Position numbers and translations under genes: made by a program | From: Asticcacaulis currens | GTDB lineage: Bacteria; Pseudomonadota; Alphaproteobacteria; Caulobacterales; Caulobacteraceae | Length of the DNA stretch: 64,000 bases | Direction: 5' to 3' | Assembly (NCBI RefSeq): GCF_028550395.1 | Contig: NZ_JAQQKW010000005.1 | Span: forward strand, 248,001-312,000 | In this document: positions 50,828-61,942 of the stretch, piece after piece | How the letters are laid out: every line of letters begins with the position of its first letter | How positions within the stretch are numbered: the stretch's first letter is position 1 | Notes under the pieces: model-generated | Seen by the model: only the letters and a program-made list of their open reading frames with translations | Told to the model about the DNA's origin: nothing | The model's database searches: none

Positions 50828-51456
50828 GTATCCGTCTGCACGTCGTCCCAGTCGTCGCCCTCATAGCCGATCAGCCAGTTGAGCGCGTGGTGGCGTTCGC
50901 GCACCACATCGGGCAGGACGCCTTCGGCCCCGTCACGCACCGCCCCGTGCAGCCGATAGATCAGATCGGCCTGATCGAGTATCTCTTCGACGTCACGGTG
51001 GCCGATGCGGCTCAGATCGTCGTGCGCAAAGTTCTGCCAGTAGTCGAGCATCTCCTGCGCGTTGACGTCTTCGGCGGGAAACCACAGCTCATCGATCAGG
51101 CCGATCGCCCACATCAGCGGCACCATGGCCTCCACCCGCCACGAAAAGCGGATAGCATCGGCCTCAGACACCGCATCCCCTTGCAAAAGCGTGCGTTCCT
51201 GCGGCGTCAGGTGCGGGTCGAGCTTCCAGCGGCCGACAAACGGCAGGACCGGGCCCGGCCGCCCCAGAAAGGCCGCCTGCGCCACCGCCGTCAGGCACAA
51301 AAGCCGATAGACGATCGCTTCGCCGGAGCGGATCGTCACATCCGCCGCCTCTTCGATTTCGGGCAGGCTGTCACTGACCGGCAGGCCTCGCGCCTTCAAC
51401 AGACGGATCGAATTTTGCTTGCGGGTTTCGGCGTCTATAGTCACATTTGGCGTCAA
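50824..51456 (-). CDS. DUF4272 protein
   Basis: The 210-residue protein has the family opening, RKQNSIRLLKARGLPVSDSL, then EEAADVTIRSGEAIVYRLLC, SWRVEAMVPLMWAIGLIDEL and a C-terminal RLHGAVRD...VVRERHHALNWLIG segment, in DUF4272 order. Cytoplasmic, function unknown. I chose a TTG start at 51456, which overlaps the TGA of the M24 gene (TTGA) and has GGAAG seven bases upstream; a GTG at 51444 is the alternative. Either way it is coupled to the upstream peptidase. Confidence 0.8.
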   Translation of the reverse strand: MTPNVTIDAETRKQNSIRLLKARGLPVSDSLPEIEEAADVTIRSGEAIVYRLLCLTAVAQAAFLGRPGPVLPFVGRWKLDPHLTPQERTLLQGDAVSEADAIRFSWRVEAMVPLMWAIGLIDELWFPAEDVNAQEMLDYWQNFAHDDLSRIGHRDVEEILDQADLIYRLHGAVRDGAEGVLPDVVRERHHALNWLIGYEGDDWDDVQTDT

Positions 51457-52703
51457 ATCGGGTCTTCCAGTGAGCGGGCCAAAGGCGAAAACAGCTTCGG
51501 CCCCGTGGGCGTCATATACCAGCAATCCTCAAGCCGCACGCCAAATTCGCCGGGGATATAGAGGCCCGGCTCGTCCGAAAAGCACATACCGGCCTCCAGC
51601 GGCGTCGGGTCATTGCCGACCAGATAGGGCGCTTCGTGGCCGTCCATGCCGATACCGTGCCCGGCGCGGTGCGACAGACCCGGCAGGGTGAAGCCCGGCC
51701 CCCACCCTTCCTTGTCATAAAAGGCGCGCACGGCGGCATCGAGCTTCGCCACCGGCACGCCGACCTTCGCCGTTTCCAGCACGATCTCCTGCCCGCGGCG
51801 CACCGTGTCCCACACCTTGCGCTGCCGCGCCGTCGCTTCGCCATAGACCCAGGTGCGGGTAATGTCGGATTCGTAGTCGAGCAGCGCACAGCCGCAATCC
51901 ATCAGGATTACCGAGCCTTCGCACACGGTCTGCGGCGTCTTGGTGCCGTGCGGATAGGCGCTGGCCTCATTGAGCAGGGTCAGGGCAAACTCCGGCGCGC
52001 CCCCCAGCGCCCGCGTGGCGTCGTTCATCAGGGCGGCAATATCGCGCGACGCCATGCCGACCTTGATGTTCGCATGAACGTGACGCAGCGCCGCCAGCGT
52101 GATGTCATTGGCCGTCTGCATAAGGGCCAGTTCGGCCGGCGACTTGATGCGGCGGCAGACGGCGACCAGCGCCTCCCCCGACACCACCTCGAAAGCCCCC
52201 TGCTGTTTCAGGCCGTCGATGATGAAATAGCGCGTCGTCCCTTCGACGGCCAGCGTCCCGTTGGCCGCACCGCGATCCTTCAACGCACCGGCAATCAGCG
52301 CATAGGGGCTTTCGTCCTCATTCCAGGTGCGGACCTCGGCCGGCACTTCCAGAGTCTCGCGGGTGCGCGATTCCTCGAAGTAGGGGGTGACAATGACCAC
52401 TTCGCCACGGGCCGGGATCAGGGCCGCCGTCACGCGCTCAGACCGCCCCCAGCGCAGGCCGGTGAAATAGGTCAGCGACGTGCCACCTTCGATCAGCAAC
52501 CCGGCGATCTTTTGCCGCTGCATCTGCTCTTGCAGTCGGGCGATGCGCGCCTGACGCTCCGCCACGCTGATGGGCGTGGCCCCCGCCGCCAGATTGGGCA
52601 AGCCCTGAGTCGGGGTCACGGTCTGAGTCTGGGCCTTCACGCCCGATGCCACGACCACACCCGAAGCCACCGCCCCGCTCAGAAAGGCCCGTTTGGACAG
52701 CAT
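51453..52703 (-). CDS. exported M24-family metallopeptidase (Xaa-Pro peptidase-like)
   Basis: The 416-residue protein begins SKRAFLSGAVASGVVVASG, a Tat-like or Sec signal peptide ending near VKA|Q at about 24. The N-terminal creatinase domain has LLIEGGTSLTYFTGLRWG. The M24 core carries the metal ligands: DCGCALLDYESDITR (two Asp), HRAGHGIGMDGHEAPYL (His), FSDEPGLYIPGEFGVRLED (two Glu). It likely cleaves Xaa-Pro bonds in the periplasm. Confidence 0.92.
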   Translation of the reverse strand: MLSKRAFLSGAVASGVVVASGVKAQTQTVTPTQGLPNLAAGATPISVAERQARIARLQEQMQRQKIAGLLIEGGTSLTYFTGLRWGRSERVTAALIPARGEVVIVTPYFEESRTRETLEVPAEVRTWNEDESPYALIAGALKDRGAANGTLAVEGTTRYFIIDGLKQQGAFEVVSGEALVAVCRRIKSPAELALMQTANDITLAALRHVHANIKVGMASRDIAALMNDATRALGGAPEFALTLLNEASAYPHGTKTPQTVCEGSVILMDCGCALLDYESDITRTWVYGEATARQRKVWDTVRRGQEIVLETAKVGVPVAKLDAAVRAFYDKEGWGPGFTLPGLSHRAGHGIGMDGHEAPYLVGNDPTPLEAGMCFSDEPGLYIPGEFGVRLEDCWYMTPTGPKLFSPLARSLEDPI

Positions 52704-52766
52704 TACCCCGCTCCTGCGCTCGAAATCGTATACGACCTAGCGCGGGTTTGAAGCGATTGGCAAGCC

Positions 52767-52950
52767 CTCTCCTCCCTGTCGCGCAGCGATGGGGAGGTGG
52801 ATTTGACGCGAAGCGTCAAAGACGGAGGGGGGTAGCGCAGGCCATTTGCAGCGCACAGGATTCTGTAGGCTATGCGCCGGGAACCGAGAAAGAGTCGCCC
52901 CTCCGCCTCGCAAGCTCGGCACCTCCCCACGCTAAGGCGTAGGGAGGAGA
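52767..52950. repeat. family 2 repeat cluster
   Basis: CTCTCCTCCCTGTCGC-GCA-GCGATGGGGAGGTG is followed by a TTGACGC-GAA-GCGTCAA stem and GGAGGGGGGT. After about 60 unrelated bases a second copy has TCGCCCCTCCGCCTCGC and ACCTCCCCACGCTAAGGCGT with AGGGAGGAG. It fills the gap between metH and the M24 gene. Confidence 0.75.
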
Positions 52951-52952
52951 CA

Positions 52953-55610
<2,658 letters not shown>

Positions 55611-55616
55611 GCGCGC

Positions 55617-56009
55617 TTAATCGTCTTTTACGGGCGTAATATCAAGGTCGGAAACATGGGCCGCCAGTCGCCGCAGCGCCGGTTCGAGCAGGCCCTGCGC
55701 GTGCACGCGTACCAGTGGCGTGTCGATCCACCGCGCCTGCGCCAGCCACCCGTGGATGTGCAGCAGCAGGGCATTGGGGGTCGAACCATGCACGGCGGCG
55801 CTCAGTTGGCCCCAGTCCGGCGGATTGGGCACCTGCGGCGCGGCAGCGGCAAAGGCGGCATCGCACAGGCGGTATTCGGTCAGGACCAGCGTCAGCTCAT
55901 CATAGAACGGCTGATCGACGCGCAGTTCGTCCGGCGTGACGTCTTTCAGCACATCGGCGGCGATCTGCAGACGGTCGGACCAGTTGTCGGAAAAAGGATT
56001 TAGGGTCAT
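55617..56009 (-). CDS. hypothetical protein between the metH halves
   Basis: The 130-residue protein is soluble and helical: SDNWSDRLQIAADVLKDVTP, YDELTLVLTEYRLCDAAFAA, LLLHIHGWLAQARWIDTPLV. No family recognised. It is 6 bases upstream of the metH C-half, so it is likely co-translated with it. A function tied to methionine synthesis is possible only by association. Confidence 0.6.
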   Translation of the reverse strand: MTLNPFSDNWSDRLQIAADVLKDVTPDELRVDQPFYDELTLVLTEYRLCDAAFAAAAPQVPNPPDWGQLSAAVHGSTPNALLLHIHGWLAQARWIDTPLVRVHAQGLLEPALRRLAAHVSDLDITPVKDD

Positions 56010-56020
56010 TTGCCTGTTTT

Positions 56021-56123
56021 TTCCTCCCTGCGCGAAGCGTGGGGAGGGGGACCGCGAAGCGGTGGAGGGGGAGACTCAGGTCGTAGTGGCGGGCGCTATA
56101 CCTCACCCTAAGCACAGGGAGGA
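56021..56123. repeat. family 2 repeat
   Basis: TCCTCCCTGCGC-GAA-GCGTGGGGAGG, then GGACCGC-GAA-GCGGTGGAG and GGGGGAGACTC; on the far side CCTCACCC and CACAGGGAGGAAA. It lies inside the methionine locus, between the small gene and the Ddl-like gene. Confidence 0.75.
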
Positions 56124-56126
56124 AAA

Positions 56127-57116
56127 CTATTTCCCCGCCCGCCTGACCGCAATATCGACCTGCCCATGCAGGAAATCGACAAAACCGATGCCCTGCGCCG
56201 CCAGCGCCTTGGGGTACAGCGACGAGGCCGTCATACCGGGCAGGGTGTTGGTTTCGATAAACACCGGGCCCTTATCCGAGACAATGAAGTCCGACCGCGT
56301 ATAGCCCCGGCACGACAGCGCCTTATGCGCCGCAATGGCCAGCCGCTGAATCTCCGCCATCACCTCCGGTGCAAAGCGCGCGGGGCAGATTTCCTGCGTC
56401 TGGTTGGACAGATATTTGGAGTGGTAATCAAAGGCTCCGCGGTCCGGGATGATCTCGATGGGCGGCAGGGCGATCAGCGACCCGTCGGCCTGCTCCAGCA
56501 CGGCGCAGGTGGCCTCGGCCCCCGTCACAAACGGCTCGATCAGATAGGGCTGTTCTTTCGCAGCTTCGCGCACCGCCACCAGGTCATTGGTCAAGTTGAC
56601 GAAGATCAGGCCGAAGCTCGACCCGTCCTGCGCCGGCTTGGCGACCAGCTTGCCATACTCGGCAAAGGCGTCATCAAGGTCGCTGAGCGCAATGCCCGCC
56701 GGGGACGGCACACCGGCGCAAGCCGCAAAGCGCTTGGCCGAGACCTTATCGAAAGCCAGATGCGAAGCCGCCGAACCGGAGCCGGTGAAGGGCACACCCC
56801 GCGCCTCGCACTTGACCTGAAACTCGCCATTTTCGGCAATGCCGCCGTGCAGGCCAAGCACCAGCACGCGGTCTTCGGCGGCGGCCCGGTCCAGCGCCTG
56901 ATCAATGGTCCCCAGATCGTGGCCATCGGCGCGGAAGGGCACCTCGAACGGCCGCTGATGGCCCAGAAGCGCCAGAGACGAGGCCTCATAGACGTGATTG
57001 TCCTCGTCCCAGAACCACAGATCGGCTTCGGGCAGGGCCTTGTGCAGGGACTGGGTGGTGGCGACGGCCACCAGACGCTCGCGGCTCAGGCCGCCGAAAA
57101 GCAGGGTCAGGCGCAT
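56127..57116 (-). CDS. D-alanine:D-alanine ligase family ATP-grasp enzyme
   Basis: The 329-residue protein has a Ddl layout: LTLLFGGLSRERLVAVATTQ at the N-terminus, LGLHGGIAENGEFQVKCEAR, GVPFTGSGSAASHLAFDKVS and the C-terminal YTRSDFIVSDKGPVFIETNT with LPGMTASSL. These fit D-Ala:D-Ala ligases; the serine pattern after the N-terminal loop is somewhat unusual (GGLSRER for GGxSxER). It lies in the methionine locus and not with the other mur genes. If it is a second, non-mur ligase, its substrate could differ. Confidence 0.8.
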   Translation of the reverse strand: MRLTLLFGGLSRERLVAVATTQSLHKALPEADLWFWDEDNHVYEASSLALLGHQRPFEVPFRADGHDLGTIDQALDRAAAEDRVLVLGLHGGIAENGEFQVKCEARGVPFTGSGSAASHLAFDKVSAKRFAACAGVPSPAGIALSDLDDAFAEYGKLVAKPAQDGSSFGLIFVNLTNDLVAVREAAKEQPYLIEPFVTGAEATCAVLEQADGSLIALPPIEIIPDRGAFDYHSKYLSNQTQEICPARFAPEVMAEIQRLAIAAHKALSCRGYTRSDFIVSDKGPVFIETNTLPGMTASSLYPKALAAQGIGFVDFLHGQVDIAVRRAGK

Positions 57117-57123
57117 AACAACC

Positions 57124-58188
57124 TCAATTCAGTTCAAACGGTTCAAGGCCCGCCAGACGCAGGGCGGGCGGGCGCTGCGGCGGGACGCGCGGCGCAAACC
57201 CGCGCACCTCATCGGCGACGTGTTTGATATGGTCGGGCGTCGTGCCGCAGCAGCCACCCAGTATGTTGACCAGCCCGTCCTTGGCCCATTCGTGCAGTTC
57301 GTGCGCCGTTTCGTGCGGCTGCTCGTCATACTGCCCCATGGCGTTGGGCAGGCCGGCATTGGGATAGGCGGCGACCAGCGTATCGGCCACGCGCGCCAGC
57401 TCAGCAATGTGCGGGCGCATCAGGTCGGCCCCCAGCGCGCAGTTAAAGCCGATGGCAAACGGTTTAGCGTGCTTGACCGAGTTCCAGAAGGCCTCCGCCG
57501 TCTGCCCGCTGAGGGTACGTCCCGAACGGTCGGTAATGGTGCCCGAAATCCAGATCGGCAGCGTGTCCAGCCCCTCGTCCTCAAGGTCCATAATGGCCTT
57601 CAGCGCCGCCTTGCAGTTCAGCGTGTCGGTGATGGTTTCGACCAGATAGAGGTCCACCCCACCCTCGTTCAGGGCGCGAATCTGCTGCTTATAGGCCGCA
57701 TAGACCTGATCGAAGGTGACGCTGCGCGCCCCCGGATCGTTCACGTCCGACGACATGGACAGCATCTTGTTCAGCGGCCCGATGGAGCCCGCCACAAAGC
57801 GCGGCTTTTCCGGCTCCTTCGCCGTCCAGGCATCGGCGGCGGCGCGCGCCAGCTTCGCCCCTTCGTAATTGATGTCCCAGCAGGCCTGCGCATCGAGGTG
57901 GTAATCGTCCATGGCGATGGTCGTCGCCGAGAAGGTATTGGTCTCGGAGATGTCGGCCCCCGCCGCATAGTATTGGTTATGCAGGTCGGTGATGATGTCC
58001 GGGCGGGTCAGGCACAGGATGTCGTTATTGCCCTTCATCTGACCGACATGGTCCCTGAAACGCTCACCGCGGAAATCCTGTTCATCGAGGCCACGCCGCT
58101 GGATCATCACGCCCCATGATCCGTCGAGGATCAGGATACGTTCCTTGGCGGCGGCTTTCAGGGTGTCTATGCGCTCCTGACGGGTCAT
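57124..58188 (-). CDS. metH: methionine synthase, homocysteine-binding half
   Basis: The 354-residue protein is the zinc-dependent homocysteine S-methyltransferase module: ILDGSWGVMIQRRGLDEQDF, ETNTFSATTIAMDDYHLDAQ, GFNCALGADLMRPHIAELAR with the first zinc cysteine, and ILGGCCGTTPDHIKHVADEV with the last two. It works with the metH C-half 1.5 kb downstream; the ORFs between are a Ddl-like ligase and a small protein. Normally named metH (N-terminal part) or bmt. Confidence 0.95.
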   Translation of the reverse strand: MTRQERIDTLKAAAKERILILDGSWGVMIQRRGLDEQDFRGERFRDHVGQMKGNNDILCLTRPDIITDLHNQYYAAGADISETNTFSATTIAMDDYHLDAQACWDINYEGAKLARAAADAWTAKEPEKPRFVAGSIGPLNKMLSMSSDVNDPGARSVTFDQVYAAYKQQIRALNEGGVDLYLVETITDTLNCKAALKAIMDLEDEGLDTLPIWISGTITDRSGRTLSGQTAEAFWNSVKHAKPFAIGFNCALGADLMRPHIAELARVADTLVAAYPNAGLPNAMGQYDEQPHETAHELHEWAKDGLVNILGGCCGTTPDHIKHVADEVRGFAPRVPPQRPPALRLAGLEPFELN

Positions 58189-58197
58189 TTTCTGTCT

Positions 58198-58326
58198 CCT
58201 TCCCCCCTGATCTCAGGGGGTACACCGCCGGAATCGGCGGAGGGGGGGTACACCGGCGGGTTTAACCCCACCGTCTTCGAAGCCTTGCGGCCTCGAATCC
58301 ACCTCCCCTGAACTCAGGGGAGGCGA
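58198..58326. repeat. family 2-like repeat
   Basis: CTCCTTCCCCCCTGATCTCA with CAGGGGG, CCGCCGGAATCGGCGG, then ACCTCCCCTGAACTCAGGGG. It lies between the methyltransferase and the metH N-half. Confidence 0.65.
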
Positions 58327-58332
58327 AGGTTA

Positions 58333-59055
58333 TCAGCGCTTCCGCAGAAGCAGGTTCAGTTCACTGTTCCATTCCGGCGGCAGGAGCGCCAGCGGACTGG
58401 AACGGCGCGTTTCGATCACAAAGCGGGTCGCCAGACGCCGCAACAGATCGCGGTAGTCGAAACCCAGATGGTGCGGGTAGTAGCCCCCGCCGCCCTCAAA
58501 GTCCACGCGCAAGCGCTCAAAACGGATATCGCCGCGCGCGGCCTGCGCAATACGCTGGGCATCGGTGTCGAAATCCACACGCCTGCGGCGGCGGAACCAG
58601 CCTTTGAGGCGCGCCACAGGACCGGTTTCGACCGGCACACCGACGATCAGCACGCCATCCGGCTTGAGCAGGCGGTGCATATGGTCGATGGCCTCCGTCG
58701 TCTCCTGCGGTGGCAAATGCTCGAACACCTCAAGGCAGAAGATGGCATCCGCACAGCCATCGGCCACATTCGTCACATCCGCCTTCAGACTAATGCCACT
58801 CAGCGCACCGATATGGGCCACAGCCTGCGCCCGCAACTGCGCCGAAGGCTCAAAACACACCACCTCACCCGCCGGGCACATCAGCCGCAACAGCCGCGCC
58901 AGTTCGCCATCCCCGGCACCGTAGTCGATACTGAGCGCCAGACGGCGGGCTTTCAGAAGCCCCAGCGCGTCATTCAGGCGCTTATGCTGCAAAAAGCGCT
59001 TGAACGCATTGGGGTCGTCGCGGGTAATCGACGCATAATCGGGTTGCAGGCTCAT
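58333..59055 (-). CDS. class I SAM-dependent methyltransferase
   Basis: The 240-residue protein has motif I SIDYGAGDGELARLLRLM, an acidic loop FEPSAQLRAQA, and VFEHLPPQETTEAIDHMHRL with post-motif. It resembles small-molecule or lipid methyltransferases, with a C-terminal part rich in arginine. The ATG at 59055 has GGGGA upstream; a TTG at 59076 overlapping the metF stop is an alternative. It is in the methionine locus but its substrate is unknown. Confidence 0.82.
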   Translation of the reverse strand: MSLQPDYASITRDDPNAFKRFLQHKRLNDALGLLKARRLALSIDYGAGDGELARLLRLMCPAGEVVCFEPSAQLRAQAVAHIGALSGISLKADVTNVADGCADAIFCLEVFEHLPPQETTEAIDHMHRLLKPDGVLIVGVPVETGPVARLKGWFRRRRRVDFDTDAQRIAQAARGDIRFERLRVDFEGGGGYYPHHLGFDYRDLLRRLATRFVIETRRSSPLALLPPEWNSELNLLLRKR

Positions 59056-59072
59056 AACATCCCCGGCACTGC

Positions 59073-59999
59073 TCAAAGGGCGGTCATCTGACCGTCCCTT
59101 AGCCCCAGAACGCGACAGATCGAATACACCAGTTCGGCGCGGTTGAGCGTGTAGAAGTGGAAATGGGTGACGCCTTCGCGCTCAAGGCCCAGCACCTGCT
59201 CGACCGCCACCGCCGAAGCCAGCAGTTTGCGCGTCTCCGCATCGTCATCGAGGCCGTGGAACAGGTCTTCCAGCCAGTCGGGCACCGCGGCTTCGCAGGC
59301 CGCCGCCATCTTGCGCAGGCCCTTGAAATTGGTCACCGGCATGATGCCTGGCGTCAGGTCGATCCTGATCCCCGCATCGGCCACGGCATCGCGAAAGCGC
59401 AGGAAGGTTTCCGGCTCAAAGAAGAACTGGCTGATGCCGCGCGTCGCTCCGGCATCGACCTTCTGACGCAGCACGTCGAGATCAAAGTCCAGAGACGGCG
59501 ACTGCGGGTGCTTTTCCGGATAGACGCCGACGCTGACCTCAAAATCGCCGATGCGGCGGATGGCGGCGGTAAGCTCCGTGGCGTTTTGATAGCCGTCCGG
59601 GCGCGGCGTGTACTGACCGTCCTGAAGCCCGCCGGGCGGGTCACCGCGCAGGGCCACGATGTGGCGCACCCCAGCGTTCCAGTATTCGCGGATGACCTCA
59701 TCGACCTCTTCGCGCGAAGCCTCGACGCAGGTCAGGTGCGCGGCGGGTTTCAGCGCGGTTTCGTCCAGTATGCGCTTCACCGTCCGGTGGGTGCGCTCGC
59801 GCGTCGAACCACCGGCCCCATAGGTGACCGACACGAAGCTGGGGTTCAGCGGCTCCAGCCGACGGATCGCGCCCCACAGGCTCTCTTCCATCTCCGCCGA
59901 CTTGGGCGGGAAGAACTCAAACGACACATTGAGGTGCGAGGCACCGGCCCGGATCTTGCGGGCGATGGAAGACTGAACGAAGGCGGGCGGCGGGGCCAT
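59073..59999 (-). CDS. metF: methylenetetrahydrofolate reductase
   Basis: The 308-residue protein has the FAD-dependent reductase barrel: VSFEFFPPKSAEMEESLW at the N-terminus, VSVTYGAGGSTRERTH, HLTCVEASREEVDEVI and IVALRGDPP, GISQFFFEPETF, and PGIMPVTNFKGL. It makes the methyl donor for MetH. It follows the ArsR-methyltransferase regulator by 31 bases. Confidence 0.97.
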   Translation of the reverse strand: MAPPPAFVQSSIARKIRAGASHLNVSFEFFPPKSAEMEESLWGAIRRLEPLNPSFVSVTYGAGGSTRERTHRTVKRILDETALKPAAHLTCVEASREEVDEVIREYWNAGVRHIVALRGDPPGGLQDGQYTPRPDGYQNATELTAAIRRIGDFEVSVGVYPEKHPQSPSLDFDLDVLRQKVDAGATRGISQFFFEPETFLRFRDAVADAGIRIDLTPGIMPVTNFKGLRKMAAACEAAVPDWLEDLFHGLDDDAETRKLLASAVAVEQVLGLEREGVTHFHFYTLNRAELVYSICRVLGLRDGQMTAL

Positions 60000-60030
60000 A
60001 AGGATTCTCTGGGACAGGTCGGGGCTATAA

Positions 60031-60981
60031 TCAGGGCTTTTGCAGCAGCCAGATGCGCACGGTCAGACCGGGCTCCTGATGCGGCGGCAGGGACAGGTTG
60101 CGCAGGGCCTTAAGCCCGGCCACCTTCTGCCAGTGGCTCATATCGTCATCGCCTATGCCCAGACGCCGGTGCTGGTATTCGTCGCGCATGATCTCCAGCC
60201 GGTGCGGCGCGAAATCGACGATCAGCAGGCGACCGCCGGGTTTCAGCAGGCGCGCCGCCTCCTTCAGCGCCTGCCCCGGATCGGGCAGGAAGTGCAGCAC
60301 CTGATGGATGACGACCAGATCGGCGCTCTGGCCATTGAGCCGTGTGGCGAGGATGTCGCCGTGGCGGAAGTCGATACCGCTCAGGCCCGCCTCGCGCGTG
60401 CGGGCACGGGCAATGTTGAGCATCTGCTGCGACAGGTCGAGCCCGATGGCATATTCCGCGTGCGGGGCCAGCAGGCTGAGCATCCGACCCGACCCGGTGC
60501 CGAGATCGACGATGGTTTCAATCGGCGCATCCCCGACCAGCGACTGAATGGCGGCTTCGACCTCGGCATCATCAACATAGTGCGAACGGATCTGATCCCA
60601 AACCGGCGCAATGTTTTCGAAATAGCCCTGCGCCGCTTCAAGCCTTTGTCCGCGCACCTCTTCCAGCGCGCGCAGATCGGCGCTGCCCTCCTCGCCGAGC
60701 GCGCTCAGCACGGCGTCGATCAGCGGCGTCAGGGCCGGGTGCTCGCTGAGCCGATAGAAGACCCAGGCCCCATCGGGGAAGCGGTCGATGACGCCGGCCT
60801 CGTTCATCAGCTTGAGGTGGCGCGAAATGCGCGGCTGACTCTGATTGAGAATCCGCACCAACTCCATGACAGACAGTTCTTCATGCGCTAAAAGACGCAG
60901 GAGTCGCAGGCGCGTGGGTTCCCCCATCGCCTTCAACGCCTCCAGCAGCGCCGCTTCGCCCAGTATGTCGCTCGATTTCAT
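60031..60981 (-). CDS. ArsR-type regulator fused to a SAM-dependent methyltransferase (SahR-like)
   Basis: The 316-residue protein has an ArsR winged helix in its first 90 residues (MGEPTRLRLLRLLAHEELSV, NQSQPRISRHLKLMNEAGVI) and a methyltransferase domain from about residue 140 (IVDLGTGSGRMLSLLAPHAE, VVIHQVLHFLPDPGQALKEA). Fusions of this kind lie next to metF/metH in alphaproteobacteria; SahR-type regulators of the methyl cycle respond to S-adenosylhomocysteine. A palindrome overlapping its start region (60987-61008) is the likely operator. No ribosome-binding site is visible before the ATG at 60981. Confidence 0.85.
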   Translation of the reverse strand: MKSSDILGEAALLEALKAMGEPTRLRLLRLLAHEELSVMELVRILNQSQPRISRHLKLMNEAGVIDRFPDGAWVFYRLSEHPALTPLIDAVLSALGEEGSADLRALEEVRGQRLEAAQGYFENIAPVWDQIRSHYVDDAEVEAAIQSLVGDAPIETIVDLGTGSGRMLSLLAPHAEYAIGLDLSQQMLNIARARTREAGLSGIDFRHGDILATRLNGQSADLVVIHQVLHFLPDPGQALKEAARLLKPGGRLLIVDFAPHRLEIMRDEYQHRRLGIGDDDMSHWQKVAGLKALRNLSLPPHQEPGLTVRIWLLQKP

Positions 60982-60986
60982 ATAAC

Positions 60987-61008
60987 CATATAAAGATGTC
61001 TTTATGTG
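60987..61008. promoter_or_regulatory. candidate operator of the methionine locus
   Basis: CATATAAAGA, a 2-base centre and TCTTTATGTG form an almost perfect inverted repeat with the core ATAAAGA-TG-TCTTTAT (60990-61005). Its centre is about 17 bases upstream of the ATG of the ArsR-methyltransferase gene, where a repressor would block transcription or initiation. ArsR-family operators have this size. Autoregulation is the simplest reading. Confidence 0.6.
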
Positions 61009-61151
61009 ATTTTGCAAGCCCTAAAATCGTCTTGCCGCGATCCGGAACGGTATAGACAGGCCTGCGACAGCGTTACACATGGCAGGGGGACGTGCGATTT
61101 CCCACATATCGGCGTATAAACAACACCCATAACAGCGGAGTTTCAGGCCCC

Positions 61152-61514
61152 ATGACCGATAAAGCCACACTTTCGACGGCCATTTCCCGCGGCCTGCGCC
61201 GCCGCTGCCCCGCCTGTGGCGAAGGCCATGCCTTCCGTGGCTATCTCAAGGTGGTGGATACGTGCAGCCACTGTCAGACGCCGCTGGGGGCCTATCCCTG
61301 CGACGACGGCCCCGCCTATGTCACCATGCTGCTGGTTGGGCATCTGGTGATCGCGCCGATGTTTGCCTTTGAGTTTTTCTGGAACTTTCCGCTGCAAATC
61401 GTGGTGCCGGTGACCCTGACCATTATGGGTGCCCTGACCCTGTTGCTGCTGCCCTTTATCAAGGGCGGGTTCCTGGGCCTGATCTGGCACCACGGGCTCA
61501 AACGCTTCCGATAA
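61152..61514 (+). CDS. DUF983 membrane protein with a zinc ribbon
   Basis: The 120-residue protein has RGLRRRCPACGEGHAFRGYL and CSHCQTPLGAYPCDDGPAY, a pair of CxxC motifs for zinc, then two membrane helices (VTMLLVGHLVIAPMFAFEFF and VTLTIMGALTLLLLPFI). It is a typical DUF983 protein; inner membrane, function unknown. In many alphaproteobacteria it lies near cytochrome oxidase or Nudix genes; here it is next to the methionine regulator, divergent. Confidence 0.9.
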   Translation: MTDKATLSTAISRGLRRRCPACGEGHAFRGYLKVVDTCSHCQTPLGAYPCDDGPAYVTMLLVGHLVIAPMFAFEFFWNFPLQIVVPVTLTIMGALTLLLLPFIKGGFLGLIWHHGLKRFR

Positions 61515-61602
61515 CAGCGTAAGTTGGGCTTGACGGAATCTCCTTTGCGGAGAATTCTCACGCCGACGCCACAGGGCGTCACACGGATAAACGGAGGCCC
61601 CG

Positions 61603-61785
61603 ATGGCGCACAAATTCCTGATCAAGAAGAACAAGGCCGGCGAGTTCGTCGCCTACTTCGTCTATAATTCCGAGACGATTTTCTGGACCGAAGGCTATGC
61701 CTCCAAGGCCTCGGCCAAGAATGCCATCGAGTCCCTCAAAAAGAACGGGCCCGACGCCGAAATCGAAGACCAGACGGCCGAGTAG
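61603..61785 (+). CDS. DUF1508 protein (YegP-type repeat)
   Basis: The 60-residue protein has FLIKKNKAGEFVAYFVYNSE and IFWTEGYASKASAKNAIESL, one copy of the YegP/DUF1508 motif, which folds as a small alpha/beta unit. YegP proteins usually have two copies, so this is a single-repeat version. GGAGG lies upstream of the ATG with a five-base spacer. Confidence 0.85.
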   Translation: MAHKFLIKKNKAGEFVAYFVYNSETIFWTEGYASKASAKNAIESLKKNGPDAEIEDQTAE

Positions 61786-61820
61786 CCGGCGACAGTCTCC
61801 CGGCACCACTGTCAAAAACG

Positions 61821-61858
61821 AGAAAGCCCGAAGGCCGATGCCTGCGGGCTTTTTTCGT
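61821..61858 (+). terminator. terminator of the DUF1508 gene
   Basis: AAGCCCG and CGGGCTT, extended by internal AGGC..GCCT pairing, followed by TTTTTCGTTTTC. A standard intrinsic terminator. Confidence 0.85.
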
Positions 61859-61877
61859 TTTCACCGGACGATGCAGG

Positions 61878-61942
61878 CTCAGGCCCCAAACTCAGGCCCA
61901 AATCTCAGGCCTAAATCTCAGGCCTAAATCTCAGGCCATATT
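61878..61942. repeat. 13-base tandem repeat
   Basis: Four and a half to five direct units of CTCAGGCCTAAAT-type (CTCAGGCCCCAAA, CTCAGGCCCAAAT, CTCAGGCCTAAAT twice, then CTCAGGCCATATT). The last unit covers the stop codon of the minus-strand gene at 61931. Because 13 is not a multiple of 3 and each unit carries TGA on the minus strand, it gives stops in all three frames. Confidence 0.85.
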
